A stretch of DNA of 64,000 nucleotides from an uncultured bacterium. GTDB lineage: Bacteria; Cyanobacteriota; Vampirovibrionia; Gastranaerophilales; Gastranaerophilaceae. Shown here piece after piece: positions 26,392 to 34,884 of this stretch (position 1 is the first letter of the stretch; every line of letters starts with the position of its first letter). The notes beneath the pieces were generated by a model, which was not told where the DNA came from, did not search any database, and saw only the letters and a list, made by a program, of their open reading frames with translations. Position numbers and translations under genes: made by a program. Where the stretch lies: assembly GCA_900553895.1 (NCBI GenBank), contig USFB01000006.1, positions 1 through 64,000 on the forward strand. Direction: 5' to 3'.

Positions 26392-27465
26392 ATGGGTGAT
26401 GAAGATAAACAGTTTGATGCCACCCCCCAAAAGCTTGAGAGAGCAAGAAAAGAAGGGCAGGTAGTTAAATCTAAAGACGTGTCAACCGCATTGTCTTTAC
26501 TTGTGATGTTTTCGTTTATAAACATGCTTGCACCAATTATATGGAAGCTTATTGTCGGACTCTTTAAAACTCTTTATGAACAAATACCAAACCAACACAT
26601 TGAAAATATTGGGATAACTTATATTCTAACAGTTACACTTATTCCAACAGTAGTGATTATTGGTGCAATCTTGTTCGTGGCAGCCTTTGTTGCGATAATT
26701 GGTGATTTTATTCAAGTAGGACCTCTTGTTGCAACTGCTCCTTTAGTACCAAAACTTGATAAACTGAACCCGACAAAATATTTTAAAAACCTGTTTCAAG
26801 TAAAAACACTGTTTGAGCTTTGTAAAAACATCGTTAAAGTTTTTATTTTAGGTTTAGTAGGTTGGACTGTTTATAGAGCACATTTGGAAAGTATTCTCAT
26901 GCTTGCTGCTATAGATAACCATTTTGCAGTAATGATAGAATTCGGCAAACTTATTGTAGAATTTATCTACAAAGCTTGTATTGCATTTCTTATTATTGCA
27001 GCTGCCGATTATGGTATGACAAAGTGGAAATTTTTGAAAGATCAAAAAATGTCTTTTAAAGAAATTAAAGATGAGTACAAAAACTCTGAAGGTGATCCGC
27101 ACGTGAAAGCAGCTTTAAGACAAAGACGTATGCAAATGCTGCAACAGGGCGCGATGGACTCTGTACCAGAAGCGGATTTTGTCGTAAGAAATCCGACCCA
27201 CGTAGCTTGCGCCTTAAAATATGATTCAGAAACAATGCAGTCGCCGATGTTGACAGCAAAAGGAACCGAGCTTATTGCTAAAAAAATTATTGATATTGCG
27301 ACAAAACACAATGTGCCCGTGATTGATAACGCACCCGTAGCAAGAGCTTTGTTTAGGATGGTTGATATTAATCAGCAAATACCACCAGAACTCTATAAAG
27401 CCGTTGCGGAAATTTTATTATTCGTTTATGGTTTAAAAAATAAACAACAAGGAAATAACCAATAA
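26392..27465 (+). CDS. flhB: Flagellar biosynthesis protein FlhB
   Basis: FlhB is the export-gate component that switches substrate class in the flagellar type III secretion apparatus. Visible are the N-terminal TPQKLERARKEGQVVKS, four membrane helices, the linker and the self-cleavage motif NPTH (267-270) with VACALKYD after it. Length 357 is typical. The virulence paralogue SctU has the same motif, but flagellar rod genes elsewhere in the window favour FlhB. It stands alone and not with fliP/fliQ/fliR/flhA. TGCTAAACT at about 26344 may be its -10, giving a 40-nt leader. Confidence 0.88.
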   Translation: MGDEDKQFDATPQKLERARKEGQVVKSKDVSTALSLLVMFSFINMLAPIIWKLIVGLFKTLYEQIPNQHIENIGITYILTVTLIPTVVIIGAILFVAAFVAIIGDFIQVGPLVATAPLVPKLDKLNPTKYFKNLFQVKTLFELCKNIVKVFILGLVGWTVYRAHLESILMLAAIDNHFAVMIEFGKLIVEFIYKACIAFLIIAAADYGMTKWKFLKDQKMSFKEIKDEYKNSEGDPHVKAALRQRRMQMLQQGAMDSVPEADFVVRNPTHVACALKYDSETMQSPMLTAKGTELIAKKIIDIATKHNVPVIDNAPVARALFRMVDINQQIPPELYKAVAEILLFVYGLKNKQQGNNQ

Positions 27466-27503
27466 AAAAATCCCTGAATTTTGTTAATTCAGGGATTTTT
27501 TAT
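27466..27503. terminator. Bidirectional terminator between flhB and metK
   Basis: A 15-bp stem (AAAAATCCCTGAATT with AATTCAGGGATTTTT) around TTGTT, with A- and T-runs at both ends. It serves both convergent genes. Confidence 0.88.
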
Positions 27504-27521
27504 TGTAATAAGTTTCAATTA

Positions 27522-28793
27522 TTAGCACAGTGCACAAGAACTATTTAAAGACTTTTTTAAAACATCAACCTTGTCTAATTGTTCCCAAGGAAGATTTAAG
27601 TCCGTACGTCCTAAGTGTCCGTACGCAGCTAATTTTTGATAGAATTTACCGCCATTTTTAGCAGGCAAGTTTCTTAAATCAAAGTTTGAAATAATTGCAG
27701 CCGGTCTTAGGTCAAAGTTAGCTCTTACTAATTCTGAAATTTCGTCATCAGAAATTTTACCTGTGCCAAAAGTATCAACGAAAATTGAAATAGGTTCAGC
27801 TACACCGATAGCATAAGCCAATTCAATTTCACATTTTTCAGCAAGTCCTGCTGCTACAATATTTTTAGCAACATATCTTGAAGCGTAAGCAGCTGATCTG
27901 TCAACCTTCGTTGGATCCTTTCCTGAAAAAGCACCGCCACCGTGACGAGAATAACCGCCGTATGTATCTACGATAATTTTTCTACCTGTCAAACCTGAAT
28001 CGCCTTGAGGACCACCAACTACAAATCTACCTGATGGGTTGATTAAAATAATTGTTTCGCTATCAAGCTTAATAGATTCAGTTTCGAACACATAATCAAT
28101 TACGCATCTTTTCAAGTCGTTTCTGATAATTTCTTGAACTTTTGAGTTATCACTAATTCCGTTAATTTCAGCAGCGTGTTGAGTAGAAAGTAAAACGGTG
28201 TGAATTCTTGATGGTTTACCATCAACGTACTCAACAGTAACTTGTGACTTTCCATCCGGTCTTAAATATTTTAAGATACCTTCTTTTCTAACTTGAGCCA
28301 ATCTGTAAGACAACTTATGCGCCAAGCTGATTGGAAGTGGCATAAGTTCAGGTGTTTCGTTACAAGCATAACCAAACATAATACCTTGGTCGCCTGCACC
28401 GATGTTTTCTGTTTCTGATTTAGAAGTATCAGCATTTTCGCTTCTACTTTCCAAAGCTTTGTTTACACCACCTGCGATATCTACTGATTGTTCATCAATA
28501 CTTGTTAAAACAGCACAAGTGTCACAATCAAAACCACCGCCTGCTTGTCCTTCATAACCGATATTTCTAACGGTATTTCTAACTACTTGCGGAATATCTA
28601 CATAACAATTTGATGTAATTTCACCACAAACAAGAACCATACCTGTTGTAGCAGTAGTTTCTGCAGCTACTCTGGATTGAGGGTCTTTTGTTAAAAATTC
28701 ATCTAAAATCGCGTCTGAAATTTGATCGCAAACTTTGTCAGGGTGTCCTTCTGTAACTGATTCAGAAGTGAATAAAAATTTTTTTGATGTCAT
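27522..28793 (-). CDS. metK: S-adenosylmethionine synthetase
   Basis: MetK makes S-adenosylmethionine from methionine and ATP. The sequence has all the family blocks: TSESVTEGHPDKVCDQISDA at the start, GAGDQGIMFGYA, GRFVVGGPQGDSGLTGRKII and GGGAFSGKDPTKVDRSAAYA. Its 423 residues lie slightly above the usual 385-400. AGGAG lies 7 nt before ATG. The 5' leader (28794-28870) has TTGACA and a short CCGG-paired element, but no SAM riboswitch class I can name. Confidence 0.96.
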   Translation of the reverse strand: MTSKKFLFTSESVTEGHPDKVCDQISDAILDEFLTKDPQSRVAAETTATTGMVLVCGEITSNCYVDIPQVVRNTVRNIGYEGQAGGGFDCDTCAVLTSIDEQSVDIAGGVNKALESRSENADTSKSETENIGAGDQGIMFGYACNETPELMPLPISLAHKLSYRLAQVRKEGILKYLRPDGKSQVTVEYVDGKPSRIHTVLLSTQHAAEINGISDNSKVQEIIRNDLKRCVIDYVFETESIKLDSETIILINPSGRFVVGGPQGDSGLTGRKIIVDTYGGYSRHGGGAFSGKDPTKVDRSAAYASRYVAKNIVAAGLAEKCEIELAYAIGVAEPISIFVDTFGTGKISDDEISELVRANFDLRPAAIISNFDLRNLPAKNGGKFYQKLAAYGHLGRTDLNLPWEQLDKVDVLKKSLNSSCALC

Positions 28794-29034
28794 TTTTTTC
28801 TCCTTAATTTATATTACTCCGGTAAGGTTTTTAATTCCGACCCGGTCACATTAGTTACATTCTAGTATGAATGTCAACAAAAAGCAAGAAAATGGAGTGT
28901 TTTGCTTAACATTACGCAATGATTTTAAGAGGCAATAGGAAGTAAGTCTGGTTTACTAAGTTGATGTAATAAGTTGAAAGTTGTTTTAGATATTTTTATT
29001 TGTGAAATATGATTATTAAATATTTTTAATTAAA

Positions 29035-29061
29035 ATTGTCGGTTGTGCATACTTGCCCAAC
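29035..29061 (-). repeat. GTTGGGCA-type palindromic repeat, copy B1
   Basis: Reverse complement of this stretch matches 59257-59283 at 25 of 27 positions (GTTGGGCA, then GTATGC and CAACCGACAAT). The TTGGGCA and TGCMCAA parts are self-complementary. Interspersed repeat. Confidence 0.6.
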
Positions 29062-29072
29062 AACAACTTAAT

Positions 29073-29117
29073 GCCGTTGGCAATCGCTTACGCTTTTCTC
29101 AACCTACCGGCTTTTTT
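29073..29117 (+). repeat. REP-like hairpin, copy A3
   Basis: GCCGTTGG and CAACCTACCGGC arms surround a core whose reverse complement is AAAAGCGTAAGCGATT, like copies A1 and A2. TTTTTT follows on the plus strand. It lies between metK and the MlaA-fusion gene. Confidence 0.5.
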
Positions 29118-29163
29118 ATAAATTTATTATACAAAGTTGGTGCAGAAATCTACCTATGCATAA

Positions 29164-31230
29164 TTAACCGCCTATATCATTTTTTAGAGCATCAATAAAT
29201 TCTTTTCTGTATAAAAAGCCCAAATGTGCGCCACAGTTTAGGCAAACAAGATGTTTTCCTGCAAGAGTTTTAAGTCTTGCTAACTGGTTCTTATTAATAA
29301 AATAATCATCAAACGATTGATAAATTTTATAATTATCTGCATGTGTTAAATAATCTGCAAGTGAATATAAACCTGTTTCATATTTTATATCATCAAGAGT
29401 TAGCATGCCGTTTTTGAGCAAATATTTTTCTGCATAATCTCGATAGCTCATATTATTAACTGTTTGATAAAAATCCGTTTTTGTATTTTTTGCAATATTT
29501 TCAATCGTGAAAATCAAATCTGAGAGTTTTTGACGCAAAATAAATGTTGTAATCAGCTTGCCTTCTTCGTCAGTAAAAGGAAGAGTATCAAATTCAAAAT
29601 CAGAATTTTCTTTCAATTGAGATAATTGTAATATTTTAGCAGCAGTTATTGCAGTTTTATGTTTAACTTCGGGTGAATTTTTGTCAAATTCTTCGCTGTT
29701 TTTGTCGAGTTGTTCAAGCGCATAAACAAGTTCAATGGGTGGACTTATTGCAATAAATTTATTTATGCCGAGAGTGTTATTTTTACTTTCTTTTTCTGCA
29801 ACAAAAAGAGTTGCCATTGCGCCAAAAGAAGTGCCAACTACGACTTTTTCTCGAAAATCGCAACCGTATTTTTTACAAACAGACTCCATAATTTTTGATG
29901 TCACGAGTTTTATATAGTCCGCGTCTTGTGATGGGATTCCGGGGCAATAGCCTTCCGGCATGCTTTTTACAAATTCCCAATGAAAATGACTTCCTTGAAT
30001 AATTACAGAATATCCGGCGTCATAAAACATTTTTGCAAATATTATTGAGTGGTGAGCGTTTGAGCCTTCGCCAATTGACGGGTACATAATAACAAGTGGC
30101 GCTGTTTTATCTTTTTGTAAAATGTAGCGGTATTTATAAGGTTCTCTTGTGTCGTCAACGCTAATTGAAGCCGTTTTAATCCTTTTGGCAAAACTTCTGT
30201 TCCAGATAGAAAGCTCGTTCCACATTGATTTGTTTACTGAGCTATCATCAAATAAAGCCGTACGCATAGAATCTATAACGGGAGTTTGCGAATTATAATC
30301 ATCTAAAACAATATCCGGCGTTAATGGAGGCTTTTTAATAAGCTCCAATTCAGCAGCCATACCGGTAGGTCTCCCTTCTTCCATATCTGATTTTTCATCA
30401 TTACCGATTTGTGCAATCATTTCTTCCGCTAAAGCTGATTGTCCTTCTTGCACTAATTCTGCTTCTGTTTCCAATAAATCTTTCCTGTCGAGATTTGAAT
30501 TTCGTATATAATTTTCTAATCCGTAAAGTTTTTTCTGAATGTCGTAAGGGTCGGCGTAAGTAGATTCAATCATCTTGGCAAGCGGTTGCATGTAAGAAGT
30601 TCTGTTTACCATAAGACCGAATTTTATAATAGAAGTCAGAGGCGTTGCTAAATAAACTGATGGATCAAGTGCTGCTTCCAACATTCTTCCACACAAAGAA
30701 CGCGGAGTGCAGGCATTTAAAACGGGCATTACCATATAATGTCCTGAACTCATTTTGCATTTGCAAAGAGCTTGTTCCATGTTTTCGTTTGTGGGTTTTA
30801 TTTTAAAAATTTTATCGGCAGGGTCAAATAGTCCGCCTAAGCCAATTGTAGAATTGGTTAGAAAACGCACGGTTTCTTTTTTTAATGCGTCACCATCTCT
30901 TTGTAGCAAACAGCTTGCCAAACGTTTCGGGTATTCAATATTGTTATAGGCATTTTTAATTCTGTCCATACCATATTTAGGCATAACTGATGACCATAAA
31001 ATATGTACAGGACGTGCAATATATTTGTTTAATTTTGTATTCAAATTAAACATTTTACGGTTGAATTTTTCGTACTTATCTTCGCCGACATACATTGTTG
31101 CGTAGTCGGGGTATTTACAATTTTCGGTTTGAACTGCTTGGATGTCAGTTTTTGCTGCTAAAACGGAAATATTATTTAATGCTAAAAGTACTAATAAAGC
31201 AAATGATACAATTTTATTTTTAGAAAGCAT
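29164..31230 (-). CDS. MlaA-like protein fused to an alpha/beta hydrolase
   Basis: A 688-residue exported fusion. After a signal peptide (to about residue 26, without a lipobox cysteine) residues 50-245 follow MlaA/VacJ: EKFNRKMFNLNTKLNKYIARP, FLTNSTIGLGGLFDPA and VYLATPLTSII. MlaA is the outer-membrane part of the system that returns phospholipids inward. A linker (about 250-370) leads to an alpha/beta hydrolase with GTSFGA (nucleophile serine about 468) and PLVIMYPSIGEGSNAH. Candidate His/Asp residues follow. The fusion suggests capture plus hydrolysis of envelope lipids, which is inference. No other mla genes are nearby. Confidence 0.78.
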   Translation of the reverse strand: MLSKNKIVSFALLVLLALNNISVLAAKTDIQAVQTENCKYPDYATMYVGEDKYEKFNRKMFNLNTKLNKYIARPVHILWSSVMPKYGMDRIKNAYNNIEYPKRLASCLLQRDGDALKKETVRFLTNSTIGLGGLFDPADKIFKIKPTNENMEQALCKCKMSSGHYMVMPVLNACTPRSLCGRMLEAALDPSVYLATPLTSIIKFGLMVNRTSYMQPLAKMIESTYADPYDIQKKLYGLENYIRNSNLDRKDLLETEAELVQEGQSALAEEMIAQIGNDEKSDMEEGRPTGMAAELELIKKPPLTPDIVLDDYNSQTPVIDSMRTALFDDSSVNKSMWNELSIWNRSFAKRIKTASISVDDTREPYKYRYILQKDKTAPLVIMYPSIGEGSNAHHSIIFAKMFYDAGYSVIIQGSHFHWEFVKSMPEGYCPGIPSQDADYIKLVTSKIMESVCKKYGCDFREKVVVGTSFGAMATLFVAEKESKNNTLGINKFIAISPPIELVYALEQLDKNSEEFDKNSPEVKHKTAITAAKILQLSQLKENSDFEFDTLPFTDEEGKLITTFILRQKLSDLIFTIENIAKNTKTDFYQTVNNMSYRDYAEKYLLKNGMLTLDDIKYETGLYSLADYLTHADNYKIYQSFDDYFINKNQLARLKTLAGKHLVCLNCGAHLGFLYRKEFIDALKNDIGG

Positions 31231-31434
31231 ATTTTCTCCTCATCAATAAAATTGTATTTACTTTTAACAAAATTTCTATCACCATGTCTGAGCATATAAC
31301 TGACTTATTAAAATTTATTAAAAAATTACTATTTTAAATTTCGATTTCTTGACTTGCACCTATATTTAAAGTATCCTAACAAAGGTACGATTAGTACTTT
31401 TTAAGGACACTAGAATAATTTAGGGAAGAGAAAT

Positions 31435-32517
31435 ATGGATTTTACAACACTAACTATCGACGTTTTGAAAATGCTTTCTGTTGCAGGAAGTTATGGTATA
31501 GGGATTATTTTACTAACAGTTCTTGTTAGAGCTGCGATGTGGCCTCTAGGCTTGTCACAACAGCGATCTATGAGAACTATGCAAATGTTGCAGCCTAAAA
31601 TGAAGGCTATTCAAGAAAGATACAAAAGCAATCCTCAAGTAATGCAACAAAAAATGATGGAATTCTACAAGGAGCACAAGTTCAATCCAATGGCAGGATG
31701 TTTTCCATTGCTTATTCAAATGCCAATTTTCATTTTGTTGTATTCAACTTTGATGAGTCCGCAATTTATTCAAATGGCAGGCGATTCTCATTTCTTATTT
31801 ATTAATAGATTAGATGCAACTTTAAAAACTTCTGCAGGTGTTTCTCATGATGGAGTTTTGGGTGTAGCAAAGTATGATACATTTATGGCAGGCAAAACTG
31901 CTAAAGTTTATTTGAAGGGTGTAGAAGAACCTCTACTTAACGTTAAGGTTGTAAAACCTACAAAGGCTGTTGAAGTTCAAGGCGAACTTACTCCCGGTGA
32001 AAACGCAGATTTTAAAGTTAGTCTTGATAGTTTGAATTTAAAATTCAGCCAGCTTGACCAAATTGAAAAAGCTGAAATTGATGTAACAGATGTTCAAACA
32101 AAAGAAACTGAAACATTGAATTTTGAAAGAAAAGACGGTATCTTGATTAGCTCAATTCCTACAAAAGAAATGAAAGCTTCATTCCATTATGATGTATTAT
32201 TGTTAATCGCATTGTTTGCTGTAACAATGGTATTCTCTCAAAAAGCTATGATGGCAATGAATAAATCTTCACAACAAGATCCTGCACAGGCAGCTATGCA
32301 AAAATCTATGAATACGTTTATGCCGATTATGTTGACATTTACATTCGTAATTATTCCAATTCCTGCCGGCGTACTTCTTTATTTGATTTCAAGCAATATT
32401 TTCCAAGTAGCACAAACTTTGGTTATTAATAAACAGTTAGAAGCAGAAGATGCAAAAAAAGAAGCTAAAGTCGATGATATTGATATAGCTAATGCAAAAC
32501 AGATTAAAGAAAAATAA
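31435..32517 (+). CDS. yidC: Membrane protein insertase YidC
   Basis: YidC/Oxa1 inserts proteins into the inner membrane. The protein starts directly with the conserved membrane core (GIGIILLTVLVRAAMWPLG, NPMAGCFPLLIQMPIF) and ends with helices containing PIMLTFTFVIIPIPAGVLLY. It lacks the large periplasmic domain of proteobacterial YidC. Instead about 110 residues (about 140-250) with beta-like text are inserted before the last helix pair. Its 360 residues fit this layout. GGGAAGAG precedes the ATG. The usual neighbours rnpA and jag are absent. Confidence 0.92.
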   Translation: MDFTTLTIDVLKMLSVAGSYGIGIILLTVLVRAAMWPLGLSQQRSMRTMQMLQPKMKAIQERYKSNPQVMQQKMMEFYKEHKFNPMAGCFPLLIQMPIFILLYSTLMSPQFIQMAGDSHFLFINRLDATLKTSAGVSHDGVLGVAKYDTFMAGKTAKVYLKGVEEPLLNVKVVKPTKAVEVQGELTPGENADFKVSLDSLNLKFSQLDQIEKAEIDVTDVQTKETETLNFERKDGILISSIPTKEMKASFHYDVLLLIALFAVTMVFSQKAMMAMNKSSQQDPAQAAMQKSMNTFMPIMLTFTFVIIPIPAGVLLYLISSNIFQVAQTLVINKQLEAEDAKKEAKVDDIDIANAKQIKEK

Positions 32518-32533
32518 AATTTTAAACTTTATT

Positions 32534-32552
32534 CCCTCTCCACGGGGGAGGG
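32534..32552. repeat. CCCTCTCC/GGGGAGGG hairpin repeat, copy C3
   Basis: CCCTCTCC pairs with GGGGAGGG around ACG, followed by TTAGGGTGGGGGC. In reverse complement it is the same order as 14968-14998. It lies between yidC and queA and may end yidC transcripts. Confidence 0.6.
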
Positions 32553-32607
32553 TTAGGGTGGGGGCTTTTAATTAAGAACCACCCTAAATTCATAAAAGGG
32601 GTATAAC

Positions 32608-33651
32608 ATGTTATTATCAGAATTTGATTATCAATTACCGGAAGAACTAATTGCGCAACGTCCGACAGACAAACGTGAAAATTCTCGCATGATGGTTCTT
32701 AACCGCGATGAACATAAAATATTAAACAAACATTTCTATGACATTGTAGATTTGTTAGATGAAAATCATATTTTGATATTAAATAATACAAAAGTTATTC
32801 CTGCTCGTCTTTACGGTTATAAAGATACAGGTGCAAAGATTGAGGTTTTCTTGCTTAAAGAGAGAGAAAACAAAGAATGGGAAGTTTTAATTAAGCCTTC
32901 TAAGCGTGTTAGAGTCGGCACCGTTATTAAGATTTCAGACGAATTGTCTTGTGAAGTAAAAATGCCACTTCCAGATGATGGCAAATGGCTTGTTCAAATG
33001 GTTTATGAAGGTGATATTTTTGAAATTTTACATAGAGTTGGAAATATTCCGCTCCCGCCTTATATAGAACGTAAAATGTCAAATGAAGAGTTGAAAAAAC
33101 TTGATTTTGAACGTTATCAAACAGTTTACGCAAAAGAAGAAGGCTCTGTTGCTGCTCCGACTGCAGGTTTACATTTTACTCAAGATATCTTGAAAAAACT
33201 TGCAGATAAAGGTGTTCAGATTGGCTATGTTACTCTAAATGTAGGGATTGGAACATTCAGACCTGTTAAATGTGATAACATTTTAGACCACCACATGGAT
33301 TCTGAAACTTTTGAAATTACGCAAGAAACCGCGGATTTGATTAATAAAGCGAAGCAAGAGGGTAAAAAACTTGTTGCAGTTGGAACGACAAGCGTTAGAA
33401 CATTAGAAACAGCGTATAAACTATTTGGCGGAATTCAGGCATGCAAGGGTGCTTCTGAGTTGTTTATTTATCCTCCTTATGAATTCAAGGTTGTCGATAA
33501 ATTGATTACAAATTTTCACTTGCCAAAATCAACGCTATTGATGCTTGTAAGTGCCTTGGCAACAAAAGATTTTATCTTTGAAGCTTATCAGGAAGCTATA
33601 AAAGAAAAATATCGTTTTTATAGTTATGGCGACTGCATGTTCATAAATTAA
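32608..33651 (+). CDS. queA: tRNA preQ1(34) S-adenosylmethionine ribosyltransferase-isomerase
   Basis: QueA transfers and rearranges the ribosyl group of SAM onto preQ1 in tRNA, giving epoxyqueuosine, which QueH (7373-7939) then reduces. Family blocks are clear: FDYQLPEELIAQRPTDKREN at the start, NNTKVIPARL, EGSVAAPTAGLHFT, TLNVGIGTFRPV and TNFHLPKSTLLMLVSA. Length 347 is normal. AGGGG stands 7-8 nt before ATG. Confidence 0.96.
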   Translation: MLLSEFDYQLPEELIAQRPTDKRENSRMMVLNRDEHKILNKHFYDIVDLLDENHILILNNTKVIPARLYGYKDTGAKIEVFLLKERENKEWEVLIKPSKRVRVGTVIKISDELSCEVKMPLPDDGKWLVQMVYEGDIFEILHRVGNIPLPPYIERKMSNEELKKLDFERYQTVYAKEEGSVAAPTAGLHFTQDILKKLADKGVQIGYVTLNVGIGTFRPVKCDNILDHHMDSETFEITQETADLINKAKQEGKKLVAVGTTSVRTLETAYKLFGGIQACKGASELFIYPPYEFKVVDKLITNFHLPKSTLLMLVSALATKDFIFEAYQEAIKEKYRFYSYGDCMFIN

Positions 33652-33715
33652 ACAGAAATTAAATATAAAGGCTTTTCAAAATAAAAAGTTTGTGTTATTA
33701 TGAATTTAATGTCGC

Positions 33716-33805
33716 GGAGACGTGGCCGAGTCGGCTGAAGGCGGCACCCTGCTAAGGTGTTATATGGGGCAACCTGTATCGTGGGTTCGAATCCCACCGT
33801 CTCCG
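33716..33805 (+). tRNA. tRNA-Ser (GCT anticodon)
   Basis: A class II tRNA of 90 nt: acceptor GGAGACG with CGTCTCC, D-arm beginning GGCCGAG, anticodon stem GCACC/GGTGT around CTGCTAA (GCT at 33751-33753), a long variable arm, T-arm GTGGGTTCGAATCCCAC and discriminator G. CCA is not encoded. Confidence 0.96.
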
Positions 33806-33811
33806 AATTTA

Positions 33812-33840
33812 AACCCACCAAGAGGTGGGTTTTTTATTTT
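33812..33840 (+). terminator. Terminator of tRNA-Ser
   Basis: AACCCACC and GGTGGGTT arms around AAGA, followed by a T-rich run. Confidence 0.88.
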
Positions 33841-33871
33841 TTAGTTTAAAGAAATGAAGCTACAAGTGTTT

Positions 33872-33877
33872 TATAAT
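33872..33877 (+). promoter_or_regulatory. -10 element of the 33886 gene
   Basis: TATAAT ends 8 nt before the ATG at 33886; no ribosome site is present. Another probable leaderless start. Confidence 0.45.
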
Positions 33878-33885
33878 ATTTAGTT

Positions 33886-34803
33886 ATGAATCTTGAAGAA
33901 TGTAAAAACGAATTTGAATGGTTTTTGAATGTTCAATATAAGGATATTGATAATTTAAAAGATAAAATTAAGGAATTTTGTAACAACTTTTGTTTTGATG
34001 ATTTATATGATGAAACAAAGGTAAATGAATTATTTGACAAGGATTTAGAATCAAAAGAAAAGTATTACAAATTAAGTTATGGAAGTAATTCTAAAGATAA
34101 TAAAGATGGTGATGATACAACATTAGCAAGAATAGGCTATTTCTTAATTCATAATGATTATAACGAAAATAAATATGCAATCCCCGGACTTAAAAGTTTT
34201 GATGATTTAGGTTCTGGATATAAATATAAATACAGAGGTGATACTATAAACACTTACTCTACACTTTTTGGTGATAGTAATCAAGGAAGGAATAAATTTT
34301 TTACAAGTTTAGAAGAAATAAATCAAATAGATTATTTTAGAAAAAAATATCAAACATTTGGGAACTTTATCGTTTTTCCTGCTACAACCGTTCAATTAGA
34401 TTCGAATAAAAGAAAGTGGGATTCAATTAATACTTTTAGAGGAATAAACGAACATATTCGAGATTTTTTTGATTTGTCAATGGAAAGTTTTATTGACGGA
34501 CATGAATTTGATATATTGAAACATCTCCCTGAAACTAAAGAATATTTTGATGTAATGAATAATATAAATAAATTTATAGAGATTAATTTTTTGCAAGATT
34601 ATTTTGATAAAAATAATCAAGTAATAAAAAACAAATTTAACCATCCTCACCCTAAAACTCCCTATCATTGGAATTTTACCGATATAAGTGAAACGTATGA
34701 ATACAGAAAATTTGCACTAAATTATATATCCGAAGCAACTAAAATTATAGAAAGAAGAGCTGATAAAATCTATCAAATATTGTGTTACATATATAATGTA
34801 TAA
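33886..34803 (+). CDS. Unrecognised accessory protein (DUF6994-like pattern)
   Basis: A 305-residue soluble protein rich in N, D, Y, F and K. The blocks KYKYRGDTINTYSTLFGD, KYQTFGNFIVFPAT, SINTFRGINEHIRDFFDLS are of the type I associate with an uncharacterised family (DUF6994), but I cannot confirm this. No signal peptide, membrane segment or clear catalytic motif. It is a single gene placed directly after tRNA-Ser and before the giant autotransporter, more AT-rich than its neighbours by eye, a position suited to acquired genes. Function unknown. Confidence 0.65.
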   Translation: MNLEECKNEFEWFLNVQYKDIDNLKDKIKEFCNNFCFDDLYDETKVNELFDKDLESKEKYYKLSYGSNSKDNKDGDDTTLARIGYFLIHNDYNENKYAIPGLKSFDDLGSGYKYKYRGDTINTYSTLFGDSNQGRNKFFTSLEEINQIDYFRKKYQTFGNFIVFPATTVQLDSNKRKWDSINTFRGINEHIRDFFDLSMESFIDGHEFDILKHLPETKEYFDVMNNINKFIEINFLQDYFDKNNQVIKNKFNHPHPKTPYHWNFTDISETYEYRKFALNYISEATKIIERRADKIYQILCYIYNV

Positions 34804-34884
34804 AAAATTATTTGCTAGAGTTTAATTAGGACACAAAAGCCCCATTATAGTTAAATTTACTCATTGGGTCTATTGTTATAGTAT

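Larger units (their letters stand above)
28794..29163. other. metK leader and repeat-filled gap
   Basis: 370 bp without a gene. Closest to metK, the minus strand reads TTGACA (about 28870) and then a leader with CCGG arms that could pair, and AGGAG. 28930-29034 is plain AT-rich DNA. 29035-29061 and 29073-29117 are two interspersed repeats. Confidence 0.5.

Noticed and set aside
28794..28870. SAM-I, SAM-II or SAH riboswitch before metK
   Set aside because: The leader is too short and lacks the conserved junction sequences of the classes I know.
34804..34884. Terminator between the 33886 gene and the autotransporter
   Set aside because: CCCCAT and ATTGGG parts are present but the loop is long and there is no T-run.
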